Assembly (NCBI GenBank): GCA_025060075.1
Contig: JANXCZ010000018.1
Coordinates: forward strand, 1 to 41,898
DNA from: Thermodesulfovibrio sp.
GTDB lineage: Bacteria > Nitrospirota > Thermodesulfovibrionia > Thermodesulfovibrionales > Thermodesulfovibrionaceae
Direction of reading: 5' to 3'
Length of the DNA: 41,898 nucleotides
Shown: piece by piece, positions 25,392-33,498 of the stretch
How positions within the stretch are numbered: position 1 is the first letter of the stretch
Layout: the number at the start of each line of letters is the position of its first letter
The notes under the pieces: model-generated
Told to the model about the DNA's origin: nothing
The model's input: the letters and a program-made list of their open reading frames with translations, nothing else
Database searches by the model: none
Translations under genes and position numbers: made by a program

Positions 25392-26167
25392 TAATTTTTA
25401 TTTATAACTTCAAATATTCTTTTATGAGTTTCTTCATCTGAGCAAGCTAAAAGAGTTGCTTTTGTGTCAAATTTAATAGGAAGATTACTCAAAGATTTTC
25501 CTTCTAAATCTGTTACGATACCTCCAGCTTCTTTTAAGATTAAAATTCCAGCTGAAAAGTCAAAAATTCTTGAGGTTGAAGCAGTTATAAAAACTGTTAA
25601 AGCTCCAGATGAAAGATAGGCAAGGTCAAGTGCTGTGCTACCGAAACAACGAACTCTGTAGGCAAACTTAAATATTGGTATAATTTTTTGTAGATCAATA
25701 TAGGGAGAGGAAGACTCAAAAGCAATAACTAAAGGTTGTGCTCCTTTTTGAGTTTTTATTCTTTCTGAATTCCTGTAGGCACCTTTACCTCTTTCAGCCC
25801 AGAACTCATCGCCATTAATTAAATTTAAGATATAACCAAGTTTTAAATTCTCAAGACTGCCTCCATCAGCTATAGCTATTGATGTAGAAAAAAATGGAAT
25901 TCCAGAAATCGCATTTTTACTTCCATCAATAGGATCAACTATAACAGTTTCTGAAGATCCGGTTAATTTAAATCCCTTTTCTTCTGTAATTAGATTGAAA
26001 ACTCCTTCTTTTTCAATTTCTTCAACTATTATATCTTCTGCTATTTTATCTATTGAATATGTAGTATCTCCTGATGCTCCTTTTCCAACAGGAGTTTTTG
26101 AAAACTTATATTTTGAGATCTCTCTGTAAAGTCTGCTTCCTATTTTTCTTAAAAGATCAATATCCAT
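25391..26167 (-). CDS. inositol monophosphatase / fructose-1,6-bisphosphatase family phosphatase
   Basis: A 258-residue Mg-dependent phosphatase. Metal-binding residues are seen in ITEEKG (62-63 EE) and VDPIDGSKNAISGIPFF (DPIDGS 78-83); the third site is in TSRIFDFSAG, where the usual W-D-x-A-A reads F-D-F-S-A. The overall form resembles the archaeal-type bifunctional IMPase/FBPase. It may act on inositol phosphate, fructose bisphosphate or 3'-phosphoadenosine phosphate. A TATAAT (26176-26181, minus) ends 8 nt before the ATG, so the mRNA may be leaderless. It is coupled to the CDF gene. Confidence 0.88.
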   Translation of the reverse strand: MDIDLLRKIGSRLYREISKYKFSKTPVGKGASGDTTYSIDKIAEDIIVEEIEKEGVFNLITEEKGFKLTGSSETVIVDPIDGSKNAISGIPFFSTSIAIADGGSLENLKLGYILNLINGDEFWAERGKGAYRNSERIKTQKGAQPLVIAFESSSPYIDLQKIIPIFKFAYRVRCFGSTALDLAYLSSGALTVFITASTSRIFDFSAGILILKEAGGIVTDLEGKSLSNLPIKFDTKATLLACSDEETHKRIFEVINKN

Positions 26168-26175
26168 AGCAAGTT

Positions 26176-26227
26176 ATTATAGCTTGACAGACAAAAAGTT
26201 GACAATATTTTTATAAGATTTTATGAT
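26176..26227. promoter_or_regulatory. divergent promoters for IMPase (-) and hisC (+)
   Basis: Plus strand: TTGACA (26199-26204), 17 bp, TATGAT (26222-26227), predicting a start at about 26234, two bases before the hisC ATG. A second TTGACA is at 26184-26189. Minus strand: TATAAT (26176-26181), predicting a start at about 26169, next to the IMPase ATG at 26167. Neither gene has a Shine-Dalgarno sequence. Confidence 0.65.
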
Positions 26228-26235
26228 AAAAAACT

Positions 26236-27294
26236 ATGGAATTTTTTAAATTATCTTCTGTTGTTAGGGAAAATATAAAAAGACTTAAACCCTATGAAGC
26301 AAAAGAGATACCTTGCAAAATTAAACTTGATGCAAATGAACTTCCATTTTCTATAAATATTTTTGATATAGTAAAGGATATAAAGATTTCTCTTAATAGA
26401 TATCCAGATCCAGAGGCAAAAACTCTTAGAAAGACGATTGCCAAAAAACTAAAGATTAATTATGAAAAGATAGTTATTGGTAATGGCTCTGATGAATTAA
26501 TCTACTATTTAATTATTACTTTTGGACAGCCTGTTTTATATCCTACTCCCACATTTGCGATGTATGGAGTAATCTCAGATGTTTTAGATATTAAGAAAAT
26601 TGAATGCCCTCTTGATGAAAACTTCGATCTTGATATTGAAAGAATGGAAAAATTAATTATTAACCAAAAGCCTCATCTTATATTTCTAAGCTCCCCTAAC
26701 AATCCTACTGGTAATACATTTTCTAATGAAAAAATTCTCAAAATAATTAATTTAGCCAAAAATAATTCTTGTCTTGTTGTAGTAGACGAAGCCTATCAAC
26801 CCTTTTGCAGTAAAAAAGGCTTTCTTTCTTTTATTAAAGACTATAAAAATCTAGTAATTCTTAGAACATTAAGTAAAATCGGTTTGGCAGGATTAAGAGT
26901 AGGCTATCTCATTGCAGATGAAGAGATTGTAAAAGAGATTAATAAAGTCAGACTACCCTATAATGTAGACTCCTTAAGCCAATATATAGCTGAAAAAACC
27001 TTAAATAGTTTTTATCCTAAAATACAAAACTACATAAAAGAGATCAAAAAAGAAAGAAGCAGGCTTTTAAAGGAGCTTTCAAAAATAGATAAAATCAAGG
27101 TATATCCTTCAGAGGCAAATTTTATCCTTTTTAAAGTGAAAGATGCAGACAAAATCAGCAGTCAACTAATCAAACGAGGAATAGTATTAAGAAATTTATC
27201 TTTAATAATTGAGGATGCTTTAAGAGTGACGGTAGGAACAAGACAAGAAAATGATGAATTTTTAAAGGCATTAAGAGAAATTTTAAAGGTATAA
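26236..27294 (+). CDS. hisC: histidinol-phosphate aminotransferase
   Basis: A 352-residue class I/II PLP aminotransferase converting imidazole acetol-phosphate and glutamate to histidinol-phosphate. HisC features: LDANELPF, NRYPDPEAKTLRK, IGNGSDELI, FLSSPNNPTGN, VVDEAYQPF and the PLP lysine in RTLSKIGLAGLRVGY. Length is normal. The gene is followed 1 nt later by hisB, a common his pairing. The promoter predicts a leaderless mRNA. Confidence 0.95.
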   Translation: MEFFKLSSVVRENIKRLKPYEAKEIPCKIKLDANELPFSINIFDIVKDIKISLNRYPDPEAKTLRKTIAKKLKINYEKIVIGNGSDELIYYLIITFGQPVLYPTPTFAMYGVISDVLDIKKIECPLDENFDLDIERMEKLIINQKPHLIFLSSPNNPTGNTFSNEKILKIINLAKNNSCLVVVDEAYQPFCSKKGFLSFIKDYKNLVILRTLSKIGLAGLRVGYLIADEEIVKEINKVRLPYNVDSLSQYIAEKTLNSFYPKIQNYIKEIKKERSRLLKELSKIDKIKVYPSEANFILFKVKDADKISSQLIKRGIVLRNLSLIIEDALRVTVGTRQENDEFLKALREILKV

Positions 27295-27295
27295 A

Positions 27296-27871
27296 ATGAG
27301 AGTTTATCAATTAGAAAGAAAAACAAAGGAGACAGAGATTAAAGTTGAGTTAAATATTGACGGAAGTGGAAAAAGTGATATTAAAACACCTATAGGTTTT
27401 CTAAATCATATGCTTGAACTATGGTCTTTTCATGGAAAAATTGATCTAACAGTTAACGCAAAGGGCGATACAGATGTTGATTATCATCATTTAATTGAAG
27501 ATATAGGTATAGTTATTGGAATGGCAATAAATGGTGCTTTAGCAGAAAGAAGAGGGATAAGAAGATATGGTTTTGCATCTATACCTATGGATGAAGCATT
27601 GTCTTTTGTCACATTAGACCTCGGAGGAAGATCATACCTTATCTATAATGTTCCTTTTAGAGGTTATATAAAAGATATAAATATTGAAGTTTTTGAAGAG
27701 TTTTTCAAAGCTCTTGTAAGTAATGCGAAAATGATTTTACATATCAATGTACTCTATGGAAAAGATCTACACCATATTGTTGAATCAATTTTTAAAGCCT
27801 TTGCTAAGGCATTTAAAGAAGCTATAACTGTTGAAGACTCCTCTATTCCATCCACTAAAGGAGTTATATGA
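27296..27871 (+). CDS. hisB: imidazoleglycerol-phosphate dehydratase
   Basis: A 191-residue monofunctional HisB dehydratase (no phosphatase domain). Duplicated metal-binding motifs are present: FLNHMLELWSFHG and DVDYHHLIEDIGI in the first half, and YGKDLHHIVESIFKAFAKAF in the second. The MDEALSFVTLDLGGR segment is also characteristic. It lies between hisC and thyX and overlaps thyX by 4 bp (ATGA). No other his genes are in the window. Confidence 0.96.
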   Translation: MRVYQLERKTKETEIKVELNIDGSGKSDIKTPIGFLNHMLELWSFHGKIDLTVNAKGDTDVDYHHLIEDIGIVIGMAINGALAERRGIRRYGFASIPMDEALSFVTLDLGGRSYLIYNVPFRGYIKDINIEVFEEFFKALVSNAKMILHINVLYGKDLHHIVESIFKAFAKAFKEAITVEDSSIPSTKGVI

Positions 27872-28596
27872 AAGAAGCAAAACTAAAGGTTAAACTTCTT
27901 GAGTTTACACCTAATCCTGAAGATGTAGTTGCTTTATCTGCAAGACTTTGTTACAGTCCAGTTGGAGTTGATGAATTAAAGCAGAAGGTTACAGAGGAAG
28001 AAAAAGAGAGATTAATAAATCTTTTAAGAGAAAGTGGACATATAAGCCCCTTTGAGCACGCTTCTTTTACATTCGCAATTGAGGGGATTTCTCGTGCTTG
28101 CTCTCACCAACTTGTCAGGCATAGAATAGCCTCCTACAGTCAACAATCTCAAAGATATGTAAGTGAAGAAAAGGAATTTGAGTTTATAACTCCTCCATCA
28201 ATTAAAGAGGATGAGGAAATAAGAGAAGTTTTTCTTGAGGCGATGAAAAAAGCTCATGAATACTACTGCATTATACTTGAAGCATTAAAGAAAAAAGGAT
28301 TAAAGGGAGAGTTGGCAAAACAAGATGCAAGATTTGTTTTACCAAATGCAACTGAAACTAAGATTATAGTAACAATGAATACAAGAGAGCTTTTACATTT
28401 TTTTACACTAAGATGTTGTAGAAGAGCTCAGTGGGAAATAAGACAACTTGCTGTACAGATGTTAAAACTTGTGAAAGAAGTTGCACCAAGACTATTTAAA
28501 AACGCTGGTCCAGCTTGTGTTAGAGGAAAATGTCCTGAAGGAAAGTTTAGTTGTGGCAAAGCTAAGGAAGTAAGGAAAGAGTTTACTAAACTCTGA
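27868..28596 (+). CDS. thyX: flavin-dependent thymidylate synthase
   Basis: A 242-residue FAD-dependent enzyme making dTMP from dUMP with methylenetetrahydrofolate and NADPH. The ThyX signature RHRxxSxxxxSxR is RHRIASYSQQSQR (84-96). ISPFEHASFTFAIEGISRAC precedes it, and RELLHFFTLRCCRRAQWEIR is the C-terminal conserved part. Common in anaerobes and thermophiles lacking ThyA. The last ~35 residues are Cys-rich (CVRGKCPEGKFSCGKA), common in ThyX. It is coupled to hisB. Confidence 0.96.
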   Translation: MKEAKLKVKLLEFTPNPEDVVALSARLCYSPVGVDELKQKVTEEEKERLINLLRESGHISPFEHASFTFAIEGISRACSHQLVRHRIASYSQQSQRYVSEEKEFEFITPPSIKEDEEIREVFLEAMKKAHEYYCIILEALKKKGLKGELAKQDARFVLPNATETKIIVTMNTRELLHFFTLRCCRRAQWEIRQLAVQMLKLVKEVAPRLFKNAGPACVRGKCPEGKFSCGKAKEVRKEFTKL

Positions 28597-28602
28597 TATA
28601 AT
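28594..28602 (+). promoter_or_regulatory. extended -10 promoter (TGaTATAAT) of cysteine synthase gene
   Basis: TG-A-TATAAT overlaps the end of thyX and lies 5 nt before the ATG at 28608. There is no good -35 and no Shine-Dalgarno sequence, which fits an extended -10 promoter giving a leaderless transcript. Confidence 0.5.
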
Positions 28603-28607
28603 AAAAA

Positions 28608-29516
28608 ATGAGCGTTATTGATTGTATAGGAAATACTCCACTTATAAAACTTGACAGAATTAATCCAAATCCAAGAGTAATACTTTATGGAAAGTTTGAA
28701 GGAGCAAATCCTGGTGGTTCTGTAAAAGACAGAACCGCACTTTATATGATAAAAGAAGCTGAACAAAATGGAGTTCTTACTAAAGATAAGATAATTCTTG
28801 AACCAACTTCAGGAAATACAGGAATTGGACTTGCTATGATTGCAGCAGCAAAAGGCTACAGAATTAAACTTGTTATGCCTGGATGTGTAAGTGTAGAAAG
28901 AAGAAGAATTCTTGAAGCATTAGGTGCTGAACTGATACTTTCTCCTGCTGAAGAAAGCACTGATGGAGCAATAAAACTTGCTTATCAGATATATGAGGAA
29001 GCTCCAGAGCTTTATTTTATGCCAAACCAATTTGACAATGATGCAAATGTTAAAGCTCACTATGAAACAACAGCAGTAGAAATAATAGAGCAGACAAAGG
29101 GACAGATAACACATTTTGTAGCAGGAATGGGAACAACAGGAACTTTGATGGGCGTAAGCAAACGTCTTAAAGAGTACAACAGTAACATTAAAATAATTGG
29201 TGTTGAACCTGTTCCAGGTCATAGAATTCAAGGACTTAAAAATATGTCTGAATCGATAGTACCTAAAATTTTTGATCCATCTCGTCTTGATGAGAGAATT
29301 TATGTTAACGATGAAGAAGCCTTTGATACTACAAGAAAATTAGCAATAAGAGAAGGAGTATTTGTTGGAATGTCTTCAGGTGCTGCAATGCATGTGGCAC
29401 TTAAAATAGCAAGTGAGCTTAGAGGCGGAGTTATTGTTGTAATTTTACCAGATAGAGGGGATAGATATCTTTCAACTTCTCTTTTTGCATCAATATGTAG
29501 TAAATGTCCACCATAG
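28608..29516 (+). CDS. cysM: cysteine synthase (O-acetylserine sulfhydrylase B type)
   Basis: A 302-residue PLP enzyme of fold type II. The PLP lysine is in NPGGSVKDRTA, the phosphate loop SGNTGIG and the substrate loop PTSGNTG are intact, and GMGTTGTLMGVSKRLKE and MSSGAAMHVAL are present. The EGVFVG-MSSG region and the compact length are closer to CysM than to CysK. The C-terminus ends in a CSKCPP tail. It makes L-cysteine from O-acetylserine and sulfide or thiosulfate; the exact sulfur donor cannot be told. Confidence 0.88.
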   Translation: MSVIDCIGNTPLIKLDRINPNPRVILYGKFEGANPGGSVKDRTALYMIKEAEQNGVLTKDKIILEPTSGNTGIGLAMIAAAKGYRIKLVMPGCVSVERRRILEALGAELILSPAEESTDGAIKLAYQIYEEAPELYFMPNQFDNDANVKAHYETTAVEIIEQTKGQITHFVAGMGTTGTLMGVSKRLKEYNSNIKIIGVEPVPGHRIQGLKNMSESIVPKIFDPSRLDERIYVNDEEAFDTTRKLAIREGVFVGMSSGAAMHVALKIASELRGGVIVVILPDRGDRYLSTSLFASICSKCPP

Positions 29517-29583
29517 AAAAAAATAAATTTTTGTAAATATTGAAATAAAAAGCTCAAAGTTTTTAAAATATATTACTTTAATT

Positions 29584-29956
<373 letters not shown>

Positions 29957-30232
29957 GGGATCTTCAAACACTTGGGTTAAGGCATATACGACTTTGGGAA
30001 GACTTGATGAGATTTTTACTCCATAGGTGTTTTTACTTGACTTTATTTTATAGAGTGGGGAAAAGTTGATGGGTTTCATGACTTTTTCGTAAAATATTCC
30101 TTTATTGTGAAGCCAGTCAGCCAAGTGTTTGTCAACAAGTTCAAGGTTTTTATAAATCCATCTATGAACCGCATTTAATGTGTTTATGCCTTCTACTTCT
30201 GTATTTGTGGTTAGATTTACTTTAAAACGCAT
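29957..30232 (-). pseudogene. Cas6-like CRISPR endoribonuclease, N-terminal fragment
   Basis: The first ~90 residues resemble the first ferredoxin-like fold of Cas6: MRFKVNLTTN, an AVHRWIYKNL helix, HLADWLHNKGI, the INFSPLYK strand and GVKISSSLPKVVYALTQVF. This parallels known Cas6 order (RF-basic strand, helix, LHE-G, FTFS, then the PEI..AL helix). After about residue 90 the frame continues directly into the integrase fragment, so the second half of Cas6 with its glycine-rich loop is lost. No CRISPR repeats or other recognisable cas genes are seen nearby. The ATG abuts the stop codon of the upstream frameshifted gene. Assignment is by pattern. Confidence 0.55.
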
Positions 30233-30793
30233 TTAGACTTCCTTAACTTTATTTGATTTTTCCCAAATATTTGGGAAAATGCAGAAATGAAGGAGATATT
30301 CATTAGTCCTTACTAATTTCCAGTAAGTAGCATCTTTATGGGTAATTTTCCATCCTCTTAAAGAAAAGTATATGTAGACTTCCTTAAGGGTGTTACAATT
30401 TAATTCTAACTTTCTTGGTGCAATGAAGGCCTGGTAGCTTTCTATACTTCCATTTAAGTAGTTTATTGGTACATAAAGCATGTAATTTGTAAATCCTTTT
30501 TCTTTGAATTTAGAAAATACCGTAAAGAGCCCCTTTGAGGGTTGAGAGAAGAAAATTTAGCCACCACTCCAATGATTCATCTTCTGGATATTTTTTACTG
30601 TATCAGTGTCTGGGTCATAGTAATTTATAAATCTGGATATTCTTTGAGATTGTTTGTTGATAAGTAATGCGCAGTCATAGAATATGTATCTTGAGTGAGT
30701 AAAGTTATTAAAGTTTGTGAAACTTCTACTTAACACTTTTGAAATAGGGTAGTTTTTATCCTTTAGTCTTCTGCATAAAGCATCTTTTATATT
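30233..30793 (-). pseudogene. frameshifted gene of unknown function upstream of the Cas6-like fragment
   Basis: Three overlapping frames on the minus strand join into about 185 residues: [19 protein letters not shown] to YDPDTDTVK (frame open 30557-30793), then KKYPEDESLEWWLNFLLSTL (around 30530-30590), then FSKFKEKGFTNYMLYVPINY to the stop at 30233-30235. At least two indels are needed. The 5' end is cut near 30790, where a plus-strand DUF1232 fragment begins. The product is not recognised. Its stop codon touches the Cas6-like ATG, so it may have been part of the same lost operon. Confidence 0.5.
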
Positions 30794-30970
30794 CTAAATC
30801 CTATTGACATAATACCTGATTTTATTCCTGTGGTAGGACAGCTTGATGACTTAGCAGTGCTTTATTTTGGATGGAGACTTGTATGTGAAGATGTAAAGGA
30901 TTATGCAAAATGGAAAATCTCACAAGGTGATTTAACTGTAAGAGAGCTTTCTGAGAGAGCCTTTAGCTAA
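30779..30970 (+). pseudogene. DUF1232 (YkvA-like) protein, 5'-truncated
   Basis: An open stretch without start codon reads [20 protein letters not shown] then [20 protein letters not shown] and ends at TAA 30968-30970. The [18 protein letters not shown] motif is the hallmark of DUF1232 membrane-associated proteins. The normal N-terminal ~40 residues are missing; a stop codon lies at 30776-30778, just before the homology begins. The breakpoint coincides with the edge of the minus-strand remnant, so it marks an insertion or deletion end. Confidence 0.75.
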
Positions 30971-30981
30971 AAGGAGAAAAA

Positions 30982-31104
30982 ATGCCTATATACATAAAAA
31001 GAAAAACAAAAACATTAAAATGCAAAGGCTGTGGAAGGCAGTTTACCTACAGCTCAGGTGGATATGGAGATGTTCCTACAAGGCCGAACTCTATCCGAAA
31101 GTAA
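30982..31104 (+). CDS. small zinc-ribbon-like protein (40 aa), possibly truncated
   Basis: ATG at 30982 with AAGGAGA 5 nt upstream. The product is basic at the N-terminus (MPIYIKRKTKTLKCKGCGRQ) and has one CxxC knuckle but no second pair, so it looks like half of a zinc ribbon, perhaps cut at its 3' end. It starts 11 nt after the DUF1232 stop. It may be a remnant rather than a working gene. Confidence 0.4.
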   Translation: MPIYIKRKTKTLKCKGCGRQFTYSSGGYGDVPTRPNSIRK

Positions 31105-31144
31105 AATAAAATCCAATAAATTCAATAACTTATCCCTTGTCCTA

Positions 31145-31169
31145 GCAGGTTCTATCCCCGCCGCCTCCA
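31145..31169 (+). other. decayed tmRNA/tRNA-like 3' end (possible attachment-site relic)
   Basis: The 25 bp reads as a T-arm plus acceptor strand: GCAGG, loop TTCTATC, CCCGC, then CGCCTCC and A. One T-stem mismatch and a non-purine at the R57 position show decay. GCCGCCTCCA is a usual 3' end of tmRNA. No matching 5' half is nearby. It could be an att repeat left by an element that used ssrA. The rest of 31105-31384 shows only short broken frames. Confidence 0.35.
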
Positions 31170-31384
31170 TTAAAAAAGCTTTATAAATCAGTAAGTTTTC
31201 TCCCAAAGACTCTATTAGGCTTATGTTTCTTTAGCAATTATGTTTGAAAGTTTGATATAGTAACCACGAGTATTTAAAAAGATATTGAAAATGTGGATGA
31301 ATTATATAGTAGTATTTTTGGGGAATAATCTGGCGTATTTCCTCAAGACAGGAACTATTTGAGATGAGTCGTCAAAGTCTATAT

Positions 31385-32053
31385 TTACTTTTCTTCTAAT
31401 ATTTCTCTAATCTTCCTCACAAGAATTTTGAAATTCTCCTTCATATAATATCTTCTCCACTCTAAATCAAGTATTGAGCCAAGTTTGACGGAGTAATCAC
31501 TCTTTGAGAAAGCCTCTATACCCTTGAGCAACCCTAATAAATCCTCCTTTTTTGCGTGAATTTCAATACCCTTTTTTAATAAAAACTCTATGTCAAAGAC
31601 ATCTCTAATTTCTCTCCTACTTAGAAATGCCTCTATTTTTGATTTCATAACTTCTTCAAGCGATAGAGTTCTTACAAGAACCTGTATGTTTGAGTATTTG
31701 CTATAGGCAATGGAAAATTCGGTTTTTACTTTTTCTATCTTTTTTCTTATCTCAATTTTTAGTGTCCTTGGATAATCCTTTGACTTTATCTCAAAAAGCA
31801 TTGTGTAAAATTTATTCTCTGCATCACGAACAGAATAATGCCTTAAAAAAAATTCCTTTAATCTGCTGAAATATCTCTCTATATCAACTTCTCTATAAAA
31901 CCAAAAATCAAGGTCAATGGAAAACCTATTGAGTCCATAACAAAGTCTTAGCATTGTTCCTCCAGTAAAAATGAGACTGTCAAGGAATTTTCCACTTTTA
32001 AGTCTATCTAAAACCTCTATCTCAAACTGCTCCTGTTTGACTAAATCTTGCAT
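31385..32053 (-). CDS. AbiEii/AbiGii family nucleotidyltransferase toxin
   Basis: A 222-residue nucleotidyltransferase-fold toxin of type IV toxin-antitoxin (AbiE) systems, which can give phage abortive infection. The motif FTGGTMLRL (GGT 31-33) and the metal-binding pair in FSIDLDF (D47, D49) are intact, followed by RTLKIEIRK and the SLEEVMKSKIEAFLSRREIRD helix region. Members studied add nucleotides to tRNA acceptor ends or GTP-bind; which applies here is unknown. Its 5' end overlaps the AbiEi-like gene by 13 bp, as usual for this pair. Confidence 0.88.
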   Translation of the reverse strand: MQDLVKQEQFEIEVLDRLKSGKFLDSLIFTGGTMLRLCYGLNRFSIDLDFWFYREVDIERYFSRLKEFFLRHYSVRDAENKFYTMLFEIKSKDYPRTLKIEIRKKIEKVKTEFSIAYSKYSNIQVLVRTLSLEEVMKSKIEAFLSRREIRDVFDIEFLLKKGIEIHAKKEDLLGLLKGIEAFSKSDYSVKLGSILDLEWRRYYMKENFKILVRKIREILEEK

Positions 32054-32628
32054 ATTCTCTCAAACAGTCTTTTTGTTTTTTCAGGGAACTTTTTAATAAG
32101 GCTTTTTATCCTTTTAATATCAAGTTTTCCTATGTCAATTGAATCAATATCAAAAGCATATTTACCAAAAGAATATAGATATATTGCATCAATAAAAGCT
32201 TTCTCTTTTGAAGCTATAAAGAAATCTCTCTCCTTTATAAAATCAAAGTAAATTTCTTTCTTTAGCTTGTAAAAATTAAATTTCACCCCTTCAATTTCAA
32301 TTCTTTCGGTCCTTTTAATACAAACCGACTCAAAATAGTCCCTTTGCACTTGAGTTGTCACTTCATAAAAGGAAAGAGCTGTCATTAGTGAAATATAAGA
32401 TGGCACTTGAAGCATATTTGAAATCTTATAAAAGTCCTGTATAGAGTTTCTCTGCCATCTGTCTTTCAATATGTAGAAGTCTTTTTTAAGCCTTATAAAG
32501 ATTCCTTTTTTAACATATCTTGAACAAAAAACCTTCGCAGATTTTTCCTTTATTTCAAGAAGTTGAGCAACATCATTGTAGTTAAAATAGAGTTTGTCCT
32601 CTAAATCTTTGATTTTTAGATATTTCAT
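32041..32628 (-). CDS. AbiEi-like antitoxin / transcriptional regulator
   Basis: A 195-residue partner of the AbiEii toxin. The N-terminal ~75 residues form a winged-helix domain (YFNYNDVAQLLEIKEKSAKV; YVKKGIFIRLKKDFYIL). The rest resembles the AbiEi antitoxin domain (SYISLMTALSFYEV; KEKAFIDAIYLYSFGK). Characterised AbiEi proteins repress their own promoter by binding inverted repeats; a perfect inverted repeat lies in this gene's promoter. No Shine-Dalgarno sequence precedes the ATG. Confidence 0.82.
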   Translation of the reverse strand: MKYLKIKDLEDKLYFNYNDVAQLLEIKEKSAKVFCSRYVKKGIFIRLKKDFYILKDRWQRNSIQDFYKISNMLQVPSYISLMTALSFYEVTTQVQRDYFESVCIKRTERIEIEGVKFNFYKLKKEIYFDFIKERDFFIASKEKAFIDAIYLYSFGKYAFDIDSIDIGKLDIKRIKSLIKKFPEKTKRLFERICKI

Positions 32629-32635
32629 TAAAGAT

Positions 32636-32666
32636 ATATTATTAACATTTTTGTTAATTATGTCAA
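32636..32666 (-). promoter_or_regulatory. AbiE promoter with embedded inverted-repeat operator
   Basis: Read on the minus strand: TTGACA (32661-32666), then a perfect 7-bp inverted repeat ATTAACA-TTTT-TGTTAAT (32641-32658), overlapping the -10 candidates TAATAT (32636-32641, 19 bp spacing) or AATAAT (32638-32643, 17 bp). A repressor on the repeat would block RNA polymerase. The predicted transcript start is at or next to the ATG (32628). Confidence 0.6.
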
Positions 32667-32862
32667 CTTAATAAAATTTCAAAAAAATCAAAAATGTAAG
32701 CTATTTTTTGTTGTATCATAAGGGCTTTTAGCTCTCTAATATTGTTAGTTTGTGATCACGAAAATCTTAACTCCAAAGGAATTTTTTGATATTAATTTTT
32801 GATCTTTTTCAAGGCTATCCAAAATCTATCCGAAGTAAGAACCATATTCCCGGAGGACCGTA

Positions 32863-33075
32863 ATGGTAGCAGAAAGAGTTTTTCCCAAAAATGAACTTAT
32901 AGCTCTATTGGAACATTTAAGTGGAAAAGGTCTTCTCAATACAGAACCAAAAAGTCAATACTTTGGTGAGTGGAATGACGAACAAGGATTTGTAGTCTTT
33001 AATCCAAAAGTTTTCTCTTTGATTCGTAATAAATTTAAAACGATAGATCTATTAATAATGCGAGTTTCCCAATAA
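32863..33075 (+). CDS. hypothetical protein, 70 aa
   Basis: Small protein with no recognised domain (MVAERVFPKNELIALLEHLS...). A GGAGG Shine-Dalgarno sequence (32852-32856) is well placed before the ATG, which supports translation. The middle GEWNDEQGFVVFNPK could be a short beta hairpin. It may be the remnant of a longer gene at the edge of the accessory region. It ends 11 bp before the convergent CpxP-like gene. The 234 bp upstream, between it and the AbiE genes, contains the AbiE promoter and nothing else I recognise. Confidence 0.45.
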   Translation: MVAERVFPKNELIALLEHLSGKGLLNTEPKSQYFGEWNDEQGFVVFNPKVFSLIRNKFKTIDLLIMRVSQ

Positions 33076-33086
33076 AACTTATTTGG

Positions 33087-33353
33087 TTATCCGAGATGAA
33101 GATAAAGCTGTTTAAGCTTTAGGTCATGCTGTCTAATACTTTTTACTGTGTCTTCCTTTTTCGTTTTAAATTCCTGCAGAAGCTTTTCAATTTCCTTAAT
33201 TTGACTGTCACTGAGATTAAGCTCTTTTTTGAAATCAAGAATAGTCTTTTTAACCAGAATCTGCTCCTTTTTTGTTTCCTGAGAAGAAGATGCATAAATA
33301 GATAAAGAAAGAATAAAAATTATCAAAATTAATGAAAGTAATATTTTTGTCAT
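33087..33353 (-). CDS. small exported Spy/CpxP-like protein
   Basis: An 88-residue protein with an N-terminal signal peptide (MTKILLSLILIIFILSLSIY, then ASSSQ) and a helical mature part. The LNLSDSQIKEIEKLLQEF stretch matches the LTxxQ-type repeat of the Spy/CpxP periplasmic chaperone and sensor family; only one such motif is present and the protein is short for the family. A TATAAT (33362-33367, minus) ends 8 nt before the ATG with no Shine-Dalgarno sequence. Confidence 0.6.
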   Translation of the reverse strand: MTKILLSLILIIFILSLSIYASSSQETKKEQILVKKTILDFKKELNLSDSQIKEIEKLLQEFKTKKEDTVKSIRQHDLKLKQLYLHLG

Positions 33354-33498
33354 TGTTTTAGATTATAAGACAAAAAAATTTATTAAAAGTATCATGAATA
33401 AAATTTCTATGTCAATAACTTATATAATTTTCTTCAAGTATGATTACAAAGACAAGCTCTCTAGCCTCCTCAGACTTATTACTTTTAGTTAAAAACTT

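Noticed and set aside
32821-32840. CTATCCGAA(A)GTAA occurring at both 31091 and 32826
   Set aside because: Only about 10 identical bases and unlike flanks; not enough for an att or transposon repeat.
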